Positions 1 to 11,399 of a stretch of 64,000 nt of DNA are shown in pieces. Source of the DNA: Haliotis asinina (Eukaryota; Mollusca; Gastropoda; Lepetellida; Haliotidae); NCBI RefSeq assembly GCF_037392515.1, contig NW_027133918.1, positions 62,001 to 126,000 of the forward strand, in the 5' to 3' direction. The first letter of the stretch is position 1; every line of letters starts with the position of its first letter. The translations under genes were made by a program, and so were the position numbers. The notes beneath the pieces are model-generated. The model worked only from the letters and a program-made list of their open reading frames with translations, ran no database searches and was not told the origin of the DNA.

Positions 1-1150
1 AAAGACACTGAGAGGGAGATCGGTAACATATGAGATACCATCATTTTTCTTGAGAAAATGCTACGTGTTGGAAGTGGGAGCGCCTTTGGATGTTATCGAA
101 ATGACTGTGACCTTTCTTGCAACACTGTCTACTCACATAAATAGCATTGGTCAGAACTGATTTTTATCACAAGACATTTTTTCCTTATTCACAAGCTCCA
201 TACAGAAAAACACAGGCATGTTGTTGTTATGATATGGTCCTTGTGTTTGAAAGGAACAATGTGTGTATGTGTCCGTGTGAGTGTGTCGCTCAGTGCTTTA
301 ATGTAAATTCTTGAAATAAATTGTTAAAAGTGGACTTTTTAATTGTATCGTCAGTACACCTACGGAACAGCGGATACCTACCAGCCATTTTGTTTAGTGT
401 CATGTGCGGCTGCTTTCGAAAAAATATAGGAACATCAGAAACAAAAACACCCCTTATAATCGGATTACTGGGGACGCCATCCGGTTAGTGAAACCATCCG
501 ACAATTTTGTACATAAAAGGTTAGTTATCACGAACGTTACAGTTACAGATTTGCCATGACAAGGGTGGAAAAAAAACCCACAGAACCAGGAAAATATAAC
601 ACTGACAAGTCTCAGAGGGGATTTAGCAGCCATGTTGGTGTGAAAGAATGACAAAACCCAGTGATAGATTAACGAGTGTCTTTTTTATGCATTATGAAAA
701 TGGGAATGGTAAATTAACACAAAATGCCAAATGCCCAATACCTGTCCAGCATGTCATATACATGATAATTTATCAACTGAATAATACCTAAAATTACATT
801 TTAGTAAAAAGTTGTATGCGTTGAGCTTGTTAGAAGTTTTAAAGATAAATGGAAAAGATAGAGGACACCCCCTCTTGGGAACTTAGCCTGCTCCAGTGAG
901 ACGCCACGGTTCAGTGGTTAAAGATCTACGACCTTCTATGCTCTCTGCTTATTATATTAAGGATGGTGATGTAGATGAAGGTTACGCAGGAAAATAAATT
1001 AGGTGATGTGGGTATACTACGTCAACAGGCAACTGTGCACTGAAGCAGATAGTTTGTTATTTTAACCTGTCTGACAATTGTTATGTCTGACCAGGGTGTC
1101 TCTTACAAGCTGATGTTAACACATTTGATCTAACGATAGTTTTGCATTCT
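1..1150. other. Non-coding stretch
   Basis: AT-rich DNA with only short open frames lacking recognisable domains or splice context. I see no gene, RNA or clear repeat here. Confidence 0.5.
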
Positions 1151-1152
1151 TA

Positions 1153-1465
1153 AAGATCACATGCAACAAAACAAATCAAACATAATTAAAACACAATTAT
1201 CACTTATTCATGACGTCTAATATACATTGCTGCTTGTTAAAAAAACAGATAAACAAAATTATAAGTGTACAATCGCGATTCAAAAGTGCAATATTTTGTA
1301 CTTACTTTGGGCTTACTTCCCTCCAAACGAAGCCCGCGGGAGACCGAACCCAGTCATAGCGGGTGACTGTGCACTCAAGGTAACGACGACTTCCGATTGG
1401 CTGTTTCATTTGCTGGTGCGCTGAGGGCTCATTGTGTGTACAGAAAGATGATCTGTTTGATGGGC
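1153..1465 (+). repeat. Dispersed repeat (THAP-associated family), copy 1
   Basis: Two parts of this stretch recur elsewhere in the window. The segment at about 1155-1197 (beginning around TCACATGCAAC) matches 30310-30350. The segment at about 1380-1455, with the CCAAT-type motif TTCCGATTGGCTG, matches 32928-32985. In the second copy the middle is replaced by a LINE and a Tc1 element. The family is probably a non-autonomous DNA transposon. The real right edge may lie near 2412, because a THAP-like fragment and GC-richer sequence follow directly. Confidence 0.6.
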
Positions 1466-1699
1466 CTTTTTCTAAGTATGGTTAGTCACAAGAAAGTGAG
1501 ATTCTTTAAGGATAACAACTTCTTTTATTGTACTTGATGCATCGTTTCAGTATGGATTCATATACCGTTGTCAAACAAAATCATTTACACTAGAATAAGT
1601 TGTTATCCCTAGTGAATGTATATAGAGATGTTGGAGTTTGTAAATGCACGTTCTCTGAGTTCTTTGAGTTCGATCAAATCAAAAATCATCTCAGCAGAG

Positions 1700-1865
1700 A
1701 TGGTAAACTACTGCGTGACTGGAAAGTGTCATTCGTCCAAATACTAAGCAGGACTTGAAACTGACAAGACTTTGTACCAGTTTCCGTCAAATCCAGTCAT
1801 CCGAAAAATGGCTGTAGTATGTTTGCAGCCCACAGTCAAAAACATGCCATGTGTACAAGTATCAC
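1700..1865 (+). pseudogene. THAP-domain-like fragment
   Basis: Translation from the ATG at 1700 begins MVNYCVTGKCHSSKY and stops. A second frame then carries TLYQFPSNPVIRK followed by a CVQVSHL motif. A start MV-x-C-C-x4-C, a central FP-x-x-P-x-x-R and a late C-x-x-H are hallmarks of THAP zinc-binding domains, here in diverged form. THAP domains occur in host transcription factors and in P- and Kolobok-type transposons. The frame is interrupted at residue 16 and a frameshift separates the two halves, so this is a relic. Its place next to a dispersed repeat suggests that it is transposon-borne. The family call is tentative. Confidence 0.4.
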
Positions 1866-2865
1866 ACCTGTCTAATTACATAATGTGGCAGAGACAGGAC
1901 TCGGTTGCACGAGTCATAAATCAATTTATTTTGTTTATGGCGTATAGTCTGATAGGCGTCAAGTTCAAATTGCATGTGGTCAATGATTGAAGCTGTCTAT
2001 TGTATATTGTCTTTAACAGACAGGCAGGCAGATATATAGGTGTCAATACACCAGACATTGAGCTTTCTCTGTGACAGAGGCTGCTTACTACAATCAAAAA
2101 GGTTTTTTTTATGTAACGAGTAGATTATGTACTTGTTGGTGTACACAACCAAGATTAGACCACTGCTCACGACCTCATACTCCGAGCATGCGTACTGTTT
2201 CAAGCTCCGCGAACCTATTCACGGCGCATGCGTTATGGGCGCAGTGCAGCACAGCTGTTGAAACCAGTTTTTCCTCCAGCGCTGGGGGAAATTTAGTGAA
2301 TCGTTTGAACTCCGGTTTTGCGGGCTTTTTTTCATCGCAAAGCATAAGGTTTTGCCCACGACCGAATGTATTCAACAACGGAAACTTTGACAATATACCG
2401 TGTGTCACCTAGAAAGAAACACAGATTTGGTGCTTTGTGTTTCCTTTGTGAGGTCTTTTACAAGGACATTAGCTCACGACTGGTGATGTCCTGGACAGAA
2501 GGTGACTATTTTGAATTCTGTCCTTAATTACCCCGTTGGGGATCCGTAATTACTTATTTGTTCTGAAGGAGCACAGTCTATGTATTCTATATCTAACTGG
2601 TTATTGGCGAATGTCGGTGGGATTGACAAGACATATTTCAATACAGTTTAAAGATCTCACAGCACTGTTAATCAATGTGCCCAGCACAGTCTTTATGTCA
2701 CTGGAGTTCGGTCCCTCTTGATTTGGGCTTTAACATATAACTTCAACGTCATTGATATAGCTTGAATTGTGTTATATTTATAGAATACCTAAATTCAAAA
2801 GAGTCTCAAGACTTAGAATTCTAAGTTTACATTGTATATGTTGCTGGAATGAAAGTTCTGCGTTC
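1866..2865. other. Non-coding, with a GC-richer island near 2160-2410
   Basis: There is no supported gene. A locally GC-richer part holds GCATGCG at 2186-2192 and GCGCATGCG at 2224-2232, which resemble NRF-1 binding sites. Overlapping open frames on both strands here have no domain support. Confidence 0.35.
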
Positions 2866-2867
2866 AG

Positions 2868-3127
2868 GCCCGTGATGATCTGGAGTAGAACAGGGCTTCA
2901 GCAACCCATGCTTGCCACAAAAGGCGACTACGCTTGACGAAAGAGCGAATAAAAGGATCGGGTGGTTAGGCTCGCTGACTTGGTTGACACGTCATCGGTT
3001 CCCAGTTGTGCAGATCGATGCTCATGCTGTTGATCACTGGATTGTCTGGTCCAAACTCGATAATCTATAAACCGCCCCCATATAGCTGGAATATTGCAGT
3101 GTGCGACATAAAACTAAACTCACTAAA
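2868..3127 (+). mobile_element. Abalone-type SINE (SINE1), full length
   Basis: Sense copy. It starts near CCCGTGATGATCTGG and runs through CTTCAGCAACCCATGCTTGCC and the core GATCACTGGATTGTCTGGTCC. It ends in the hairpin region ATATAGCTGGAATATTGC and the tail ATAAAACTAAACTCACT. More than ten other copies or fragments occur in this window in both orientations. 'Sense' here means that the AAACTCACTCAC tail is at the right. Confidence 0.85.
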
Positions 3128-3189
3128 TTAAACTGAAATTATTTGTCATTATAATTTCATCTATTTTAACCACATGTTTGAAAATATTG

Positions 3190-4550
3190 AAAACAGGCAA
3201 ATGAAAATATTTTTGTCCACGAGCGAGATTAGTCGAGTTAAGAGCGGGATGATTTCAGTTTTTTTGTCTTGGTACTTATAAACACACTTTCATTCATTTA
3301 CAACCTCCATAACAATAGAAACAACCTATGTATTTTGAGTGGAAGTGCAGATTCTTGTAAGTAGCGGAATTCAGTCAAAATGAGTTGAATTTTGTGTGCC
3401 ATGATACTTATAAGTATATTCACATTCATTTACAACCTCCAAAAAACACAGGTAAAGAGTAAATGTAATTACTCTCACATATGTTTTAAACTCCCCCTGA
3501 ATTCGCAAAAATAAATCAAAATCAGATCAAATTTATGTCATGATACTCATAAATGTACTTTCATTCATTTACATCTTCCAAAACATTGGAAAAGATATAT
3601 TTGGATTAAATGGAAATATTCTCACCCATGGGCCAAATGTTTTCCCCTGGGCGAGATGTTTTAAAAAATCGCTCTATATTAACGGAATTAAGTCAAAATG
3701 AGTTGAAATTTGTGTCATGATACTCACAAATGTACTTTCATCCATTTACATCCTTCAAAACATTGGAAAAGATATATATGGAGTAAAAGGAAATATTCTC
3801 GCCATGGGCCAAATGTTTTTCTCCCATAGGTGAAACTTTTTTTAGAAAAAAACCCTGTAAATTAGCAGAATTGAGTCCAAATGAGTTAAATTTGCGTCAT
3901 GATACTCATAAATGTACTTTCATTCTTTTACATCTTCCCAAACATGTGAAAAGATATATTTGGATTAAAAGGAAATGTTCTCACCCATGGGCCAAATGTT
4001 TTCGCCCATGGGCGAGATTTTTTTAAAAAATCACTCTAAATTAACGGAATTAAGTCAAAATCAGTTGAAATTTGTGTTAGGATAATTATGAACATACTTT
4101 CATCCATTCACAACTTTAAAACATGGAAAAAATATATATTTGGAGTAAAAGGAAATATTCTCACTCATGGGTCAAATATTTTTCCACCTGGGCGAGATTT
4201 TTTAAAAAATCGCTCTGAATTAGCAGAAATCAGTCAAAATAAGCTGAATTTCCGACACTAATAAATATACTTTCATTTATTTAAAACTGCAAAACATGGA
4301 AAAAAACATGTATTTTCAGTGAAATTAAATATTCTCGTCCAAGCGCCAATATGTTTTTCACCCATTGGCGAGATTTTTTAAAATCGCTGTCAGTTAGCAG
4401 AGTCAAGTCACAACAAGTTGAGATTTGTGTCATGATACTTATTAACAGTTTTTCGTTCATTCACAACCTCCAAAGCATTTATTCCGGGCGAAATGAAACA
4501 CTCTCACCAATGGGCATGCTCATGGGAGAGTGAGTTTAAATTTTGAATTT
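3190..4550. repeat. Diverged satellite, about 178-bp unit
   Basis: The motif CATGATACTCATAAATGTAC and its variants recur near 3265, 3400, 3540, 3718, 3898, 4078, 4254 and 4432. The last six spacings are 177-180 bp and the first two about 135-140 bp. Most units also carry GCCCATGGGC(C/G), a self-complementary block followed by an A/T-rich run. Units have drifted considerably, so the array is old. Confidence 0.85.
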
Positions 4551-5260
4551 TCGACAAAAAAAATTGTTTTTCATTTTTTCGTCCTTAGCACATGTTCATA
4601 ACAGCTGCATGTTTATCTTTGCTAAAGCGCTTGTGAGAGAGTGGCTACAGCAGGAAGAGTTTCTGGACTTTTGTGAGTCCAGAATTAAATTGTGACGTGT
4701 TATATAAAACAGGCAAACAAACAAACTTGTTTCGTTGACACTTTACGTGTCGCCAGAGGTTGAATAAACAAAGTCTCTTTTTAGTGCTTCTGTATCCGGG
4801 ATCCAACACGATCAGAAGGCAAAAAGGCCAGAATATAAAGGCTACCTACCATTTAAATCCAACTGATGCCCAGATCAAAGAGATTGCCAGCGTTTAAACC
4901 CGACTCATGCCTAGAGCATAAAGGTTACCACCGTTTTAATCCGATTCATGCTCAGAACATGAAGTGTACCTGTGCTCACACCTATAACATTTAGGTTATG
5001 GCCAGAACATAAAGGCTACGTGTGATTTAAACCACCCTGATGTGCAAGCATATATCATCATGGGAGTGTTTTGAGTGTTTAAAATGGAACGTTACTGTAC
5101 ATTCTATGCATTAAACAGATTTGAATGAGTATCAGAGATGTTTTGGTTTCTGTTGTTCATGGGCCTCGGATAAGATAGAGAGAGCGTGACCAAAATAGTA
5201 ATAGCAATGGCTTCTTCAAGCGCAGGTCATGAGAAGTAGCATTTGGACCATGTAACTTGT
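4551..5260. other. Non-coding stretch upstream of the small secreted-peptide gene
   Basis: No open frame is supported. Near 4840-5040 there are loose repeats of a motif resembling CCAGAACATAAAGGCTACC. A GATA-type site (GGATAAGATAG) lies at about 5168-5178, roughly 120 bp upstream of the inferred transcription start. Confidence 0.4.
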
Positions 5261-5263
5261 AAG

Positions 5264-5270
5264 TATATAA
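5264..5270 (+). promoter_or_regulatory. TATA box of the secreted-peptide gene
   Basis: TATATAA lies about 25-30 bp upstream of a pyrimidine-rich CTCTTCAGT stretch (5286-5305) that can serve as initiator. The first exon with its splice donor follows directly. Confidence 0.65.
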
Positions 5271-5290
5271 AGTGAAGACTTCAGTGCTCT

Positions 5291-5318
5291 TCAGTTCTCT
5301 TCAGTTGCAAGAATTCAG
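5291..5318 (+). other. Non-coding exon 1 of the secreted-peptide gene
   Basis: A short leader ends in GAATTCAG followed by GTAAGAAC, a strong 5' splice site at 5319. The next exon begins one base before the ATG. A short non-coding first exon is common in secreted-peptide genes. The exact start is inferred from the TATA box. Confidence 0.6.
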
Positions 5319-6068
5319 GTAAGAACAAAGAACAACCTAGTGTGCTTTGTGGTATAATAACCACTTGGAGTTTATGACTCTTGTGGCTGTAGAAGCATAT
5401 TTCTTACACCACAATGTTCTTTCTTCATCACAATCCTTAAATTCTAAAGGCTATTCATGCACGGTATTATAATCACCATTACCATTTATGTTTACTTTTT
5501 GCAGTTGGTGTAGTTATGCTCTAAATTAATACCATTTAAATTGTGAGCTGAAACTACATAGCAGTAATGGATGATCGAGGAGATTCATGAGTTCCGAAAG
5601 GGAATAGTTTTGAAAAAGAAATGAAAGCGGACAATTAAAGGGCAAAAAGTTAGAAACATTTGCTTCACATTTTGTGTCATATTCTCAGATGTGTTGTTTT
5701 GGAAGTAACATATCAATATGTACCAACATTATTTGGCTCTGATGCATTGAGGCAATGCTGCGAATGATATATATGCTAAAACGGACTCCGTTTGTGAAGG
5801 TGATCATAACGTTGTATTGTTTTGCACTGACCTTACATATTCTATTGTTTAGAGGGTGTAAACACATGTTTCTACTGAAATAGATATAATGGCTGTGTAT
5901 CTGAAAAAATTAAGCAACATCACACTCGCTATTTAGATGCAGTTCGTGGATGGATAACTTAAAAGTATGTAGACGCTATAATATACCAAAACCTTACATA
6001 TTGTGTATGTGTATAATTCAAATTTTACAGAGGAAAATTATCACCTTTATTTGTATTTACTAAATCTA

Positions 6069-6569
6069 ATAACTGGCGAAAATACCCTTTCGCATTTTAT
6101 CATTTAAATCAAAATAAAGTGTCTTACTTTTGTAAATCTTGTGAATATGTAAATATGTGGAAATCATATGCAAAGCTCACCGAAGGTCAATATGAAACCG
6201 TAGTGTTCTGGAAAAAGGTGAGCATTTGTTTTCCTGCTCGTATCATAGTCAACATTTCTGTGTTATTTTACTTGCACTGTGATATCAATGCCTTTTACCC
6301 ACTGGCGAAAATGCACTTTTATCATTTAAATCAAAATAGAATGTCTTTTGAAAATCTAGAACGTCGTTGCAAAGGAATACCCAGTATCGACTCTTGGGCA
6401 GAACCAAATATCATTTGGAGTAAAATACGCGAATATGTGGAAATCATATGAAAAGCTCACTGAAGGTCAATATGAAACCGTAGTGTTCTGGAAAAGGGAG
6501 AGCATTTGTCTTCCTGCTCGTATCATAGTCAACATTTCTGTGTTATTTAACTTTCACTGTGATATCAAT
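6069..6569 (+). repeat. Imperfect tandem duplication in intron 1
   Basis: About 6152-6289 is repeated at 6432-6569 with an offset of 280 bp and few changes. Weaker similarity extends left (about 6069-6128 against 6300-6357). The second copy ends about 20 bp before the exon 2 acceptor, so it supplies much of the polypyrimidine and branch-point region of that intron. Confidence 0.8.
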
Positions 6570-6589
6570 TCCTCTTGTTTACCCACAGC

Positions 6590-7895
6590 ATGAAGGTGGC
6601 CCTCGTTTTGCTCTGTCTGCTTCCCTTGGCCTACAGCCAACTCCTTGGAAATAGTGAGTCTCTTAAATCGGTGTATGAAATGAATGAATGAATGAATGAA
6701 TGAATGAATGAATTTAACCAGACCAGACATCAAGATATGGTGAATTTACTCAGATGTATGGAACATCTGAAACATTTACCACATCATCGGTCTGGTAAGC
6801 TGGTAATTTAGAAATCTACCCGTCTCGGACGGGCCTTATATCGTAAACTGCTAAAATTATATACAAGGTTTGACTAGGAAGACATATTATCAGGACCTGT
6901 TCATTTAGGTTCTCATACCAGTGGTAGCGGCGAAGGAACTTGTTACAAAGTAATGAGTAGATCTGTGGAGGCAGCTGATTCAGCAAATTTCGTGCCGTCA
7001 TAGCGAATGCTCAATCACCCATTTGCTGTGTTTTGGGGATTGTTAAAATAACGTTAAGTAACTGACGTATAATGAGAGTTTCTATTTCAGTCCTTGACTC
7101 AGCAGAGCTGCACAAACTGGTGAACGGTGTTGTTGAGAAATACGGAACGGACGCTAGCGAAAAACAGTGTGAAAATGAATGCACTGTTCTCTTTACCAAC
7201 GACATTCTCGACCTCGGTTGTGACTTTGCCTGCAAGGGGTATGTATGTATGCATACACGCCTGTCAGCAAGATAAACCGAACAATCCAGACCAATCACCG
7301 AGACTGAGTCTGACATACTGAGGGACAGTTATCAGAGTTGTGATATTTCATGTAGATATTTCACTCATCATATCATATTACTGCGGTGATTGCATAAAGA
7401 TATGAAAACAAAAATAACTTAACTTCTATTTTGCTGGCTAATTGTTATAATATATAAATAAATAAATATAATAAATATATAATATAATATATAATATATA
7501 ATAAATAAATATATTATACACTGATATTTGAAGTTGTATGCCTTACCTTGTAATTTGATCATCGACGTTGTCATGGCACACTGCTTGTCTTGTGTTAATG
7601 TGCATATGCGTCCTATATACTAGGACATCCTATAGATCCTTCCCGTTCATATGTTTTGCAGTGTGGATGAGAGAATGTTTTACGCCGCTTTGAGCACTGT
7701 TGCAGCAATAATGCAGTGATCGGTCACAGGGAATGCGCACCACACATTGTAACCATGCCAGGAATCCCCAAACCTGACGCCGGAAAGATTCATTCACTAG
7801 TCTACATGTACATCACGCTCCCACAAGCAAGGAATTGTTTTAATCTGTTTATTGTTTGCAGAATCCAGAACCTTATCAACAGACTCCACACTTAA
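6590..7895 (+). CDS. Small secreted cysteine-motif peptide, 81 aa (spliced)
   Basis: Coding exons are 6590-6653, 7091-7238 and 7862-7895, after a non-coding exon 1. All junctions are GT-AG and the phases match (1, then 2). The predicted protein starts MKVALVLLCLLPLAYSQ, a clear signal peptide with likely cleavage after Ser16. The mature peptide is about 65 residues. It has four cysteines at 48, 52, 65 and 69, forming CENEC, twelve residues, then GCDFAC. CX3C-X12-CX3C is the pattern of disulfide-stapled helical hairpins (alpha-hairpinins and some toxins or antimicrobial peptides). I do not recognise the family, so a defence or signalling role is inference only. An AATAAA follows at 7943. Residues 71-81 come from the last exon; an alternative last exon exists at 7662. 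Confidence 0.8.
6677..6713. repeat. (TGAA)n microsatellite
   Basis: About nine tandem TGAA/ATGA units lie in intron 2 of the secreted-peptide gene, just after the exon 2 donor. Confidence 0.9.
7448..7516. repeat. AT-rich low-complexity tract
   Basis: A run of TATAA/ATAAA units with almost no G or C lies in the last intron of the secreted-peptide gene. Confidence 0.85.
7662..7719 (+). CDS. Possible alternative 3' coding exon
   Basis: An acceptor (ATGTTTTGCAG) precedes 7662. In the phase left by the 7238 donor the sequence reads VDERMFYAALSTVAAIMQ and then TGA at 7717-7719. This would replace the ending IQNLINRLHT encoded at 7862-7895. Both endings are open and both acceptors are good, so either or both may be used. 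The 7862 exon lies closer to the AATAAA and I prefer it. Confidence 0.35.
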
Positions 7896-7942
7896 CAGAC
7901 CACAGAGGAGGTTCTAGCTGTTGCCATAATGTAGACATGTGA

Positions 7943-7948
7943 AATAAA
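7943..7948 (+). promoter_or_regulatory. Poly(A) signal AATAAA
   Basis: It lies 48 bp after the stop codon of the secreted-peptide gene. Confidence 0.7.
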
Positions 7949-7969
7949 GTGATAAACCGACGTTATCCT

Positions 7970-9215
7970 CTTCTGGAAATGTTCTTCTCCACGGTGTTGT
8001 ATCTGTAACACGAGGGAACTAAATCCCAATCACCTGAGAGACCAGATGAAGGGACAGACTGAATGACTGGGAGAGAACTGATATTAAGAGAGAGTTCTTC
8101 CCTTTTTATTAAATATACTGAACAGCAAACGAAACGCAAGTTTCGAAAAAATGAAATGTCACGAATGTGTGTATGTTTTCTATTTAGAAATTCGAGAAAA
8201 AAAGTTTGTTTTGCTATGCAATATAGATGAAGTTGTTTGAAATTATGGATTAATGACTTTCACATATTTTATTCATGTTGGGTATCGCATGAAGTCTTTC
8301 ACTTCTAAAAGGTAAACATAACCCCGCGCAGTTCGTATGTTGACCTTGCAAAGTGACTCTACAATGATTTAACATTGTAAAGCATTGCAAAATTTGGAAG
8401 TTATCTGGCTGAGTCCAGTATGGTGCTGGAAAACAGGCACCTGAACGTTTGGTTTGCCGTTACTGGAATAGGAGAATAGGAGTCACTTCAACGAGCTGTC
8501 AGCAAGATCACAGATTATGTTGTGACGAATCGCTGAAATTGTCCTTTAGTCTATTTAAACCGCAGTCAGCATTCACGGAATGCCCCGCACCCCGCACCCT
8601 GCACCCAATAAGAAATAGCGTGTCCATTGACACATTTGAAGAAGCAGTCAAGAACCCCGTGCTTTGATGTGTGAATATTGTATGGGTCGCATATGTTCAT
8701 TGTTATTTTGCACAGGCTCATTGCTCTTTCTGTTGTGAAATCCCTGACGCAAGAAACAAGAAACACTTTTCTTGCGTATTTCAAACCGGTATTTACCTAA
8801 GTAATGCTCCGTAAAAAAAAGAAGGGGTCTGTTCTGTCACGTTGTTTCGGCCAGTCGTCTTCACTTCAGCTTGTTGTTCAACAGTTGAGATGTAATACGG
8901 CCTTCTGTAATGACTGAGTCTTGACCAGACAACACAGTGATTGACATCAGCAGATTCGTTTGACGTAGTTCATATAATCTACAAAGTCATTGTGACCACA
9001 CGTTCTATTAACTAGAATCCCCATAGCATACTGTCCCTGCATAGTTATTCGTCAATGCTTGTTGAATCCACTGAAAGCCCACGATGGGACATTGAATAAA
9101 TTTCTTAAAATCGTAAAATAACAATTGACTACATGAAAGCGAAATTCCTATATTGATATGATTTTCAACAAGTGCGTGATTCTGACTATTTCATCAGTGC
9201 ATGTTAATGAATATC
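7970..9215. other. Non-coding stretch
   Basis: No exon, RNA or transposase motif can be supported. Short open frames around 8450-8780 on both strands overlap each other and lack domains. Confidence 0.45.
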
Positions 9216-9357
9216 GAATAGTGCTGACACTAGGTGTTCGTGAAAGGGAGAGGGTATGGTGTCCCGCCATGAGTACCTATGACAAAGAATAGTGCTGACA
9301 CCATATGTTCGTGAAAGGGAGAGGGTATGGTGTCCCGCCATGAGTACCTATGACAAA
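9216..9357. repeat. 71-bp tandem duplication
   Basis: 9216-9286 and 9287-9357 are near-identical (GAATAGTGCTGACAC through CCTATGACAAA), differing only around 9231-9234. This is a recent local duplication. Confidence 0.95.
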
Positions 9358-9359
9358 CA

Positions 9360-10180
9360 CTTGTCTAAGCAAACCAGCTGGGCATCTCAAAAACGAAAAA
9401 GCAAAAATGTGGTAAAAGTCAACATCGTTTATGTCATTGATGTATCAGATGACTACAGAATGCAACCCTCAGTGTGCTTTACAAAGATAGAAACGTGACA
9501 CTTATACTATTGTCCAAGTGGTGAGGAGTATTATTCTTCGTTTCTCCTTATGACACGTAGTAATGTTTGAGCGTGGTATTGGCGACCACATGAAACATTA
9601 GGTGATCACAGGTGTAAAAGACACTAATCATATGCAGCAAGTCAAGTGATCACTCTGCGACCGCAAACTTCTTTTTAGATCGAATGTGATTTTCATGTTC
9701 TGTTGTGTACCCTTGGGGGGAAGCTGAATGATCCATGCCAGTTTCATAATGAAAAGCTACTTCCATTATGGGATTCAAGTTAACAAGTTTGAAATGTCGT
9801 TAAACACGCATTACAATTTCGTTAACGTCACTAACAGCAGGATTTACTTAACCGTTCAACATACTAGCAATGCGGTTTTGATTATCGGCGAACAATACAG
9901 ACAAGGACAATTTAACAGGTAATGTCATCATGACATGCTAGTGCACTTTACGTGGCAGATAAGATAGTGGACGCTCCTTGTACTGACAACATATGCCCCA
10001 TGCATTATAAGAATCATTTCCATCTCGAGATAAGATAGGCATGCTAATATCTGCATATGTGGCACACCTGGACTATGCACTCATGTTTTAGAGTATTTAA
10101 TAAATAAATAATTGTTCATCTCGATCACAGACTACAGAGAATGAAATATTACTTACAGCTGATAATTAAACAGCTCTGGT
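9360..10180. other. Non-coding stretch
   Basis: Nothing recognisable. The open frames are short and show no similarity I know. Confidence 0.45.
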
Positions 10181-10185
10181 GGCGT

Positions 10186-10330
10186 GTGGCCCTGTGCAGA
10201 GCTCAGATCAAAAAATCGGTTCCAGTTTATCAACGCTGACCGTGGAGAGTCTTTGGATGGGTAACCGTGTTTGGCAGTTTGACACCTGAGAGTTTCTAGA
10301 ACTTCGTTCCTACCTCACAACGAAGCACAT
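10186..10330 (+). repeat. Possible SINE head with a 5S-like promoter
   Basis: The block GAGAGTCTTTGGATGGGTAAC at 10236-10256 resembles the internal control region of 5S rRNA (AGTACTTGGATGGG-GACC). It lies downstream of a GAGCTCAGATC segment that could correspond to the 5S A-box region. No other copy is visible in this window, so the repeat nature is a guess. Confidence 0.2.
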
Positions 10331-10339
10331 GCAACAATG

Positions 10340-11395
10340 TGGTGTCACCTCAGACAGGTGAGATTGTTCAAGATTGGATTGATACTGTTGACCCAGCAGA
10401 AAGTGGGCACCTGGTGGGACAAGGCATGTGATGACTGACCATCTAGCGCCTCACGGGCAGCTTGGGTTACCCTGGGTAATAATGTGTTAGCAGTTTGAGC
10501 ATGCATGAGTGTGCGGAAAAGGTGCGTTATATGTGGCCAGAATTGGTAACTCTTCATGTTTATACAGATGCAGACGTTAGACAGAAAGTCTGAAGAATAG
10601 GTTTCCCTTACGGATTTTGTCAGTGAACCTTCTTCAATACACAGTGGCGCTCCGTCCTACCTGCAGGAATAAATAAAGCCTGACATTCCTCATAGATAAG
10701 GATGTCAGCATTGCCAAGGATACCAAGACGTGGACATGGGGTTAGGCAGGGATTCCTATTTGACCTCGTGGAATTTTGGCATTTTGTGTAAGGACTAAAA
10801 CTTTTTCTGATCATTATATAGATTTTTCTGAAGAACCCCTAAACATGTATCCGTTGTCCGAGGGTGTGTGTGTGTACCTTTATCGTTTACAGGGGATCCA
10901 GTGTGGAACCACTTGGACTTGTATCGCTTAGAAACGACGTCCGAACGACATATAGGTGTATAGATCCTATGGCAACATCTACATGTCATTTTCTCGACAG
11001 TAAGCAAGCATTTTCACCAAACTCACTGGCAATCCTGCTCACTTGTCGGCCGCAAATTACCTTGAGATTCAAGTTACCTGAGCAGATCCGCACAAACAGA
11101 CTCGGGCCATCCGATTGATGGGAAATAAAATATACAGTGGGATTTTTTTTCTGTTTGCTGATGAGCGCGAAACATTGAACTTGGCAATATTTCTTATAGT
11201 TTGAATAATGTACGGAACATTAAATTGGTAAGAATAATTTTAGAGGTGAAATATTTATAAACATAATTTCCCATTGTATATTTTATACGTAATCACAGCG
11301 CATCGGTGTTCCTGATCGCTTTACCTTTGACTGTAGACGAAAACGGAATAAAAAATATCTTGCGGGACTGTCTCTTGGGACCAGACATGGTTATA
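10340..11395. other. Non-coding stretch
   Basis: No gene is supported. Low-scoring open frames on both strands have no domains. Confidence 0.4.
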
Positions 11396-11399
11396 CACA

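Noticed and set aside
2175-2408. A 77-residue minus-strand gene
   Set aside because: It overlaps an open frame on the other strand in a GC-richer repeat-like region and has no domain support.
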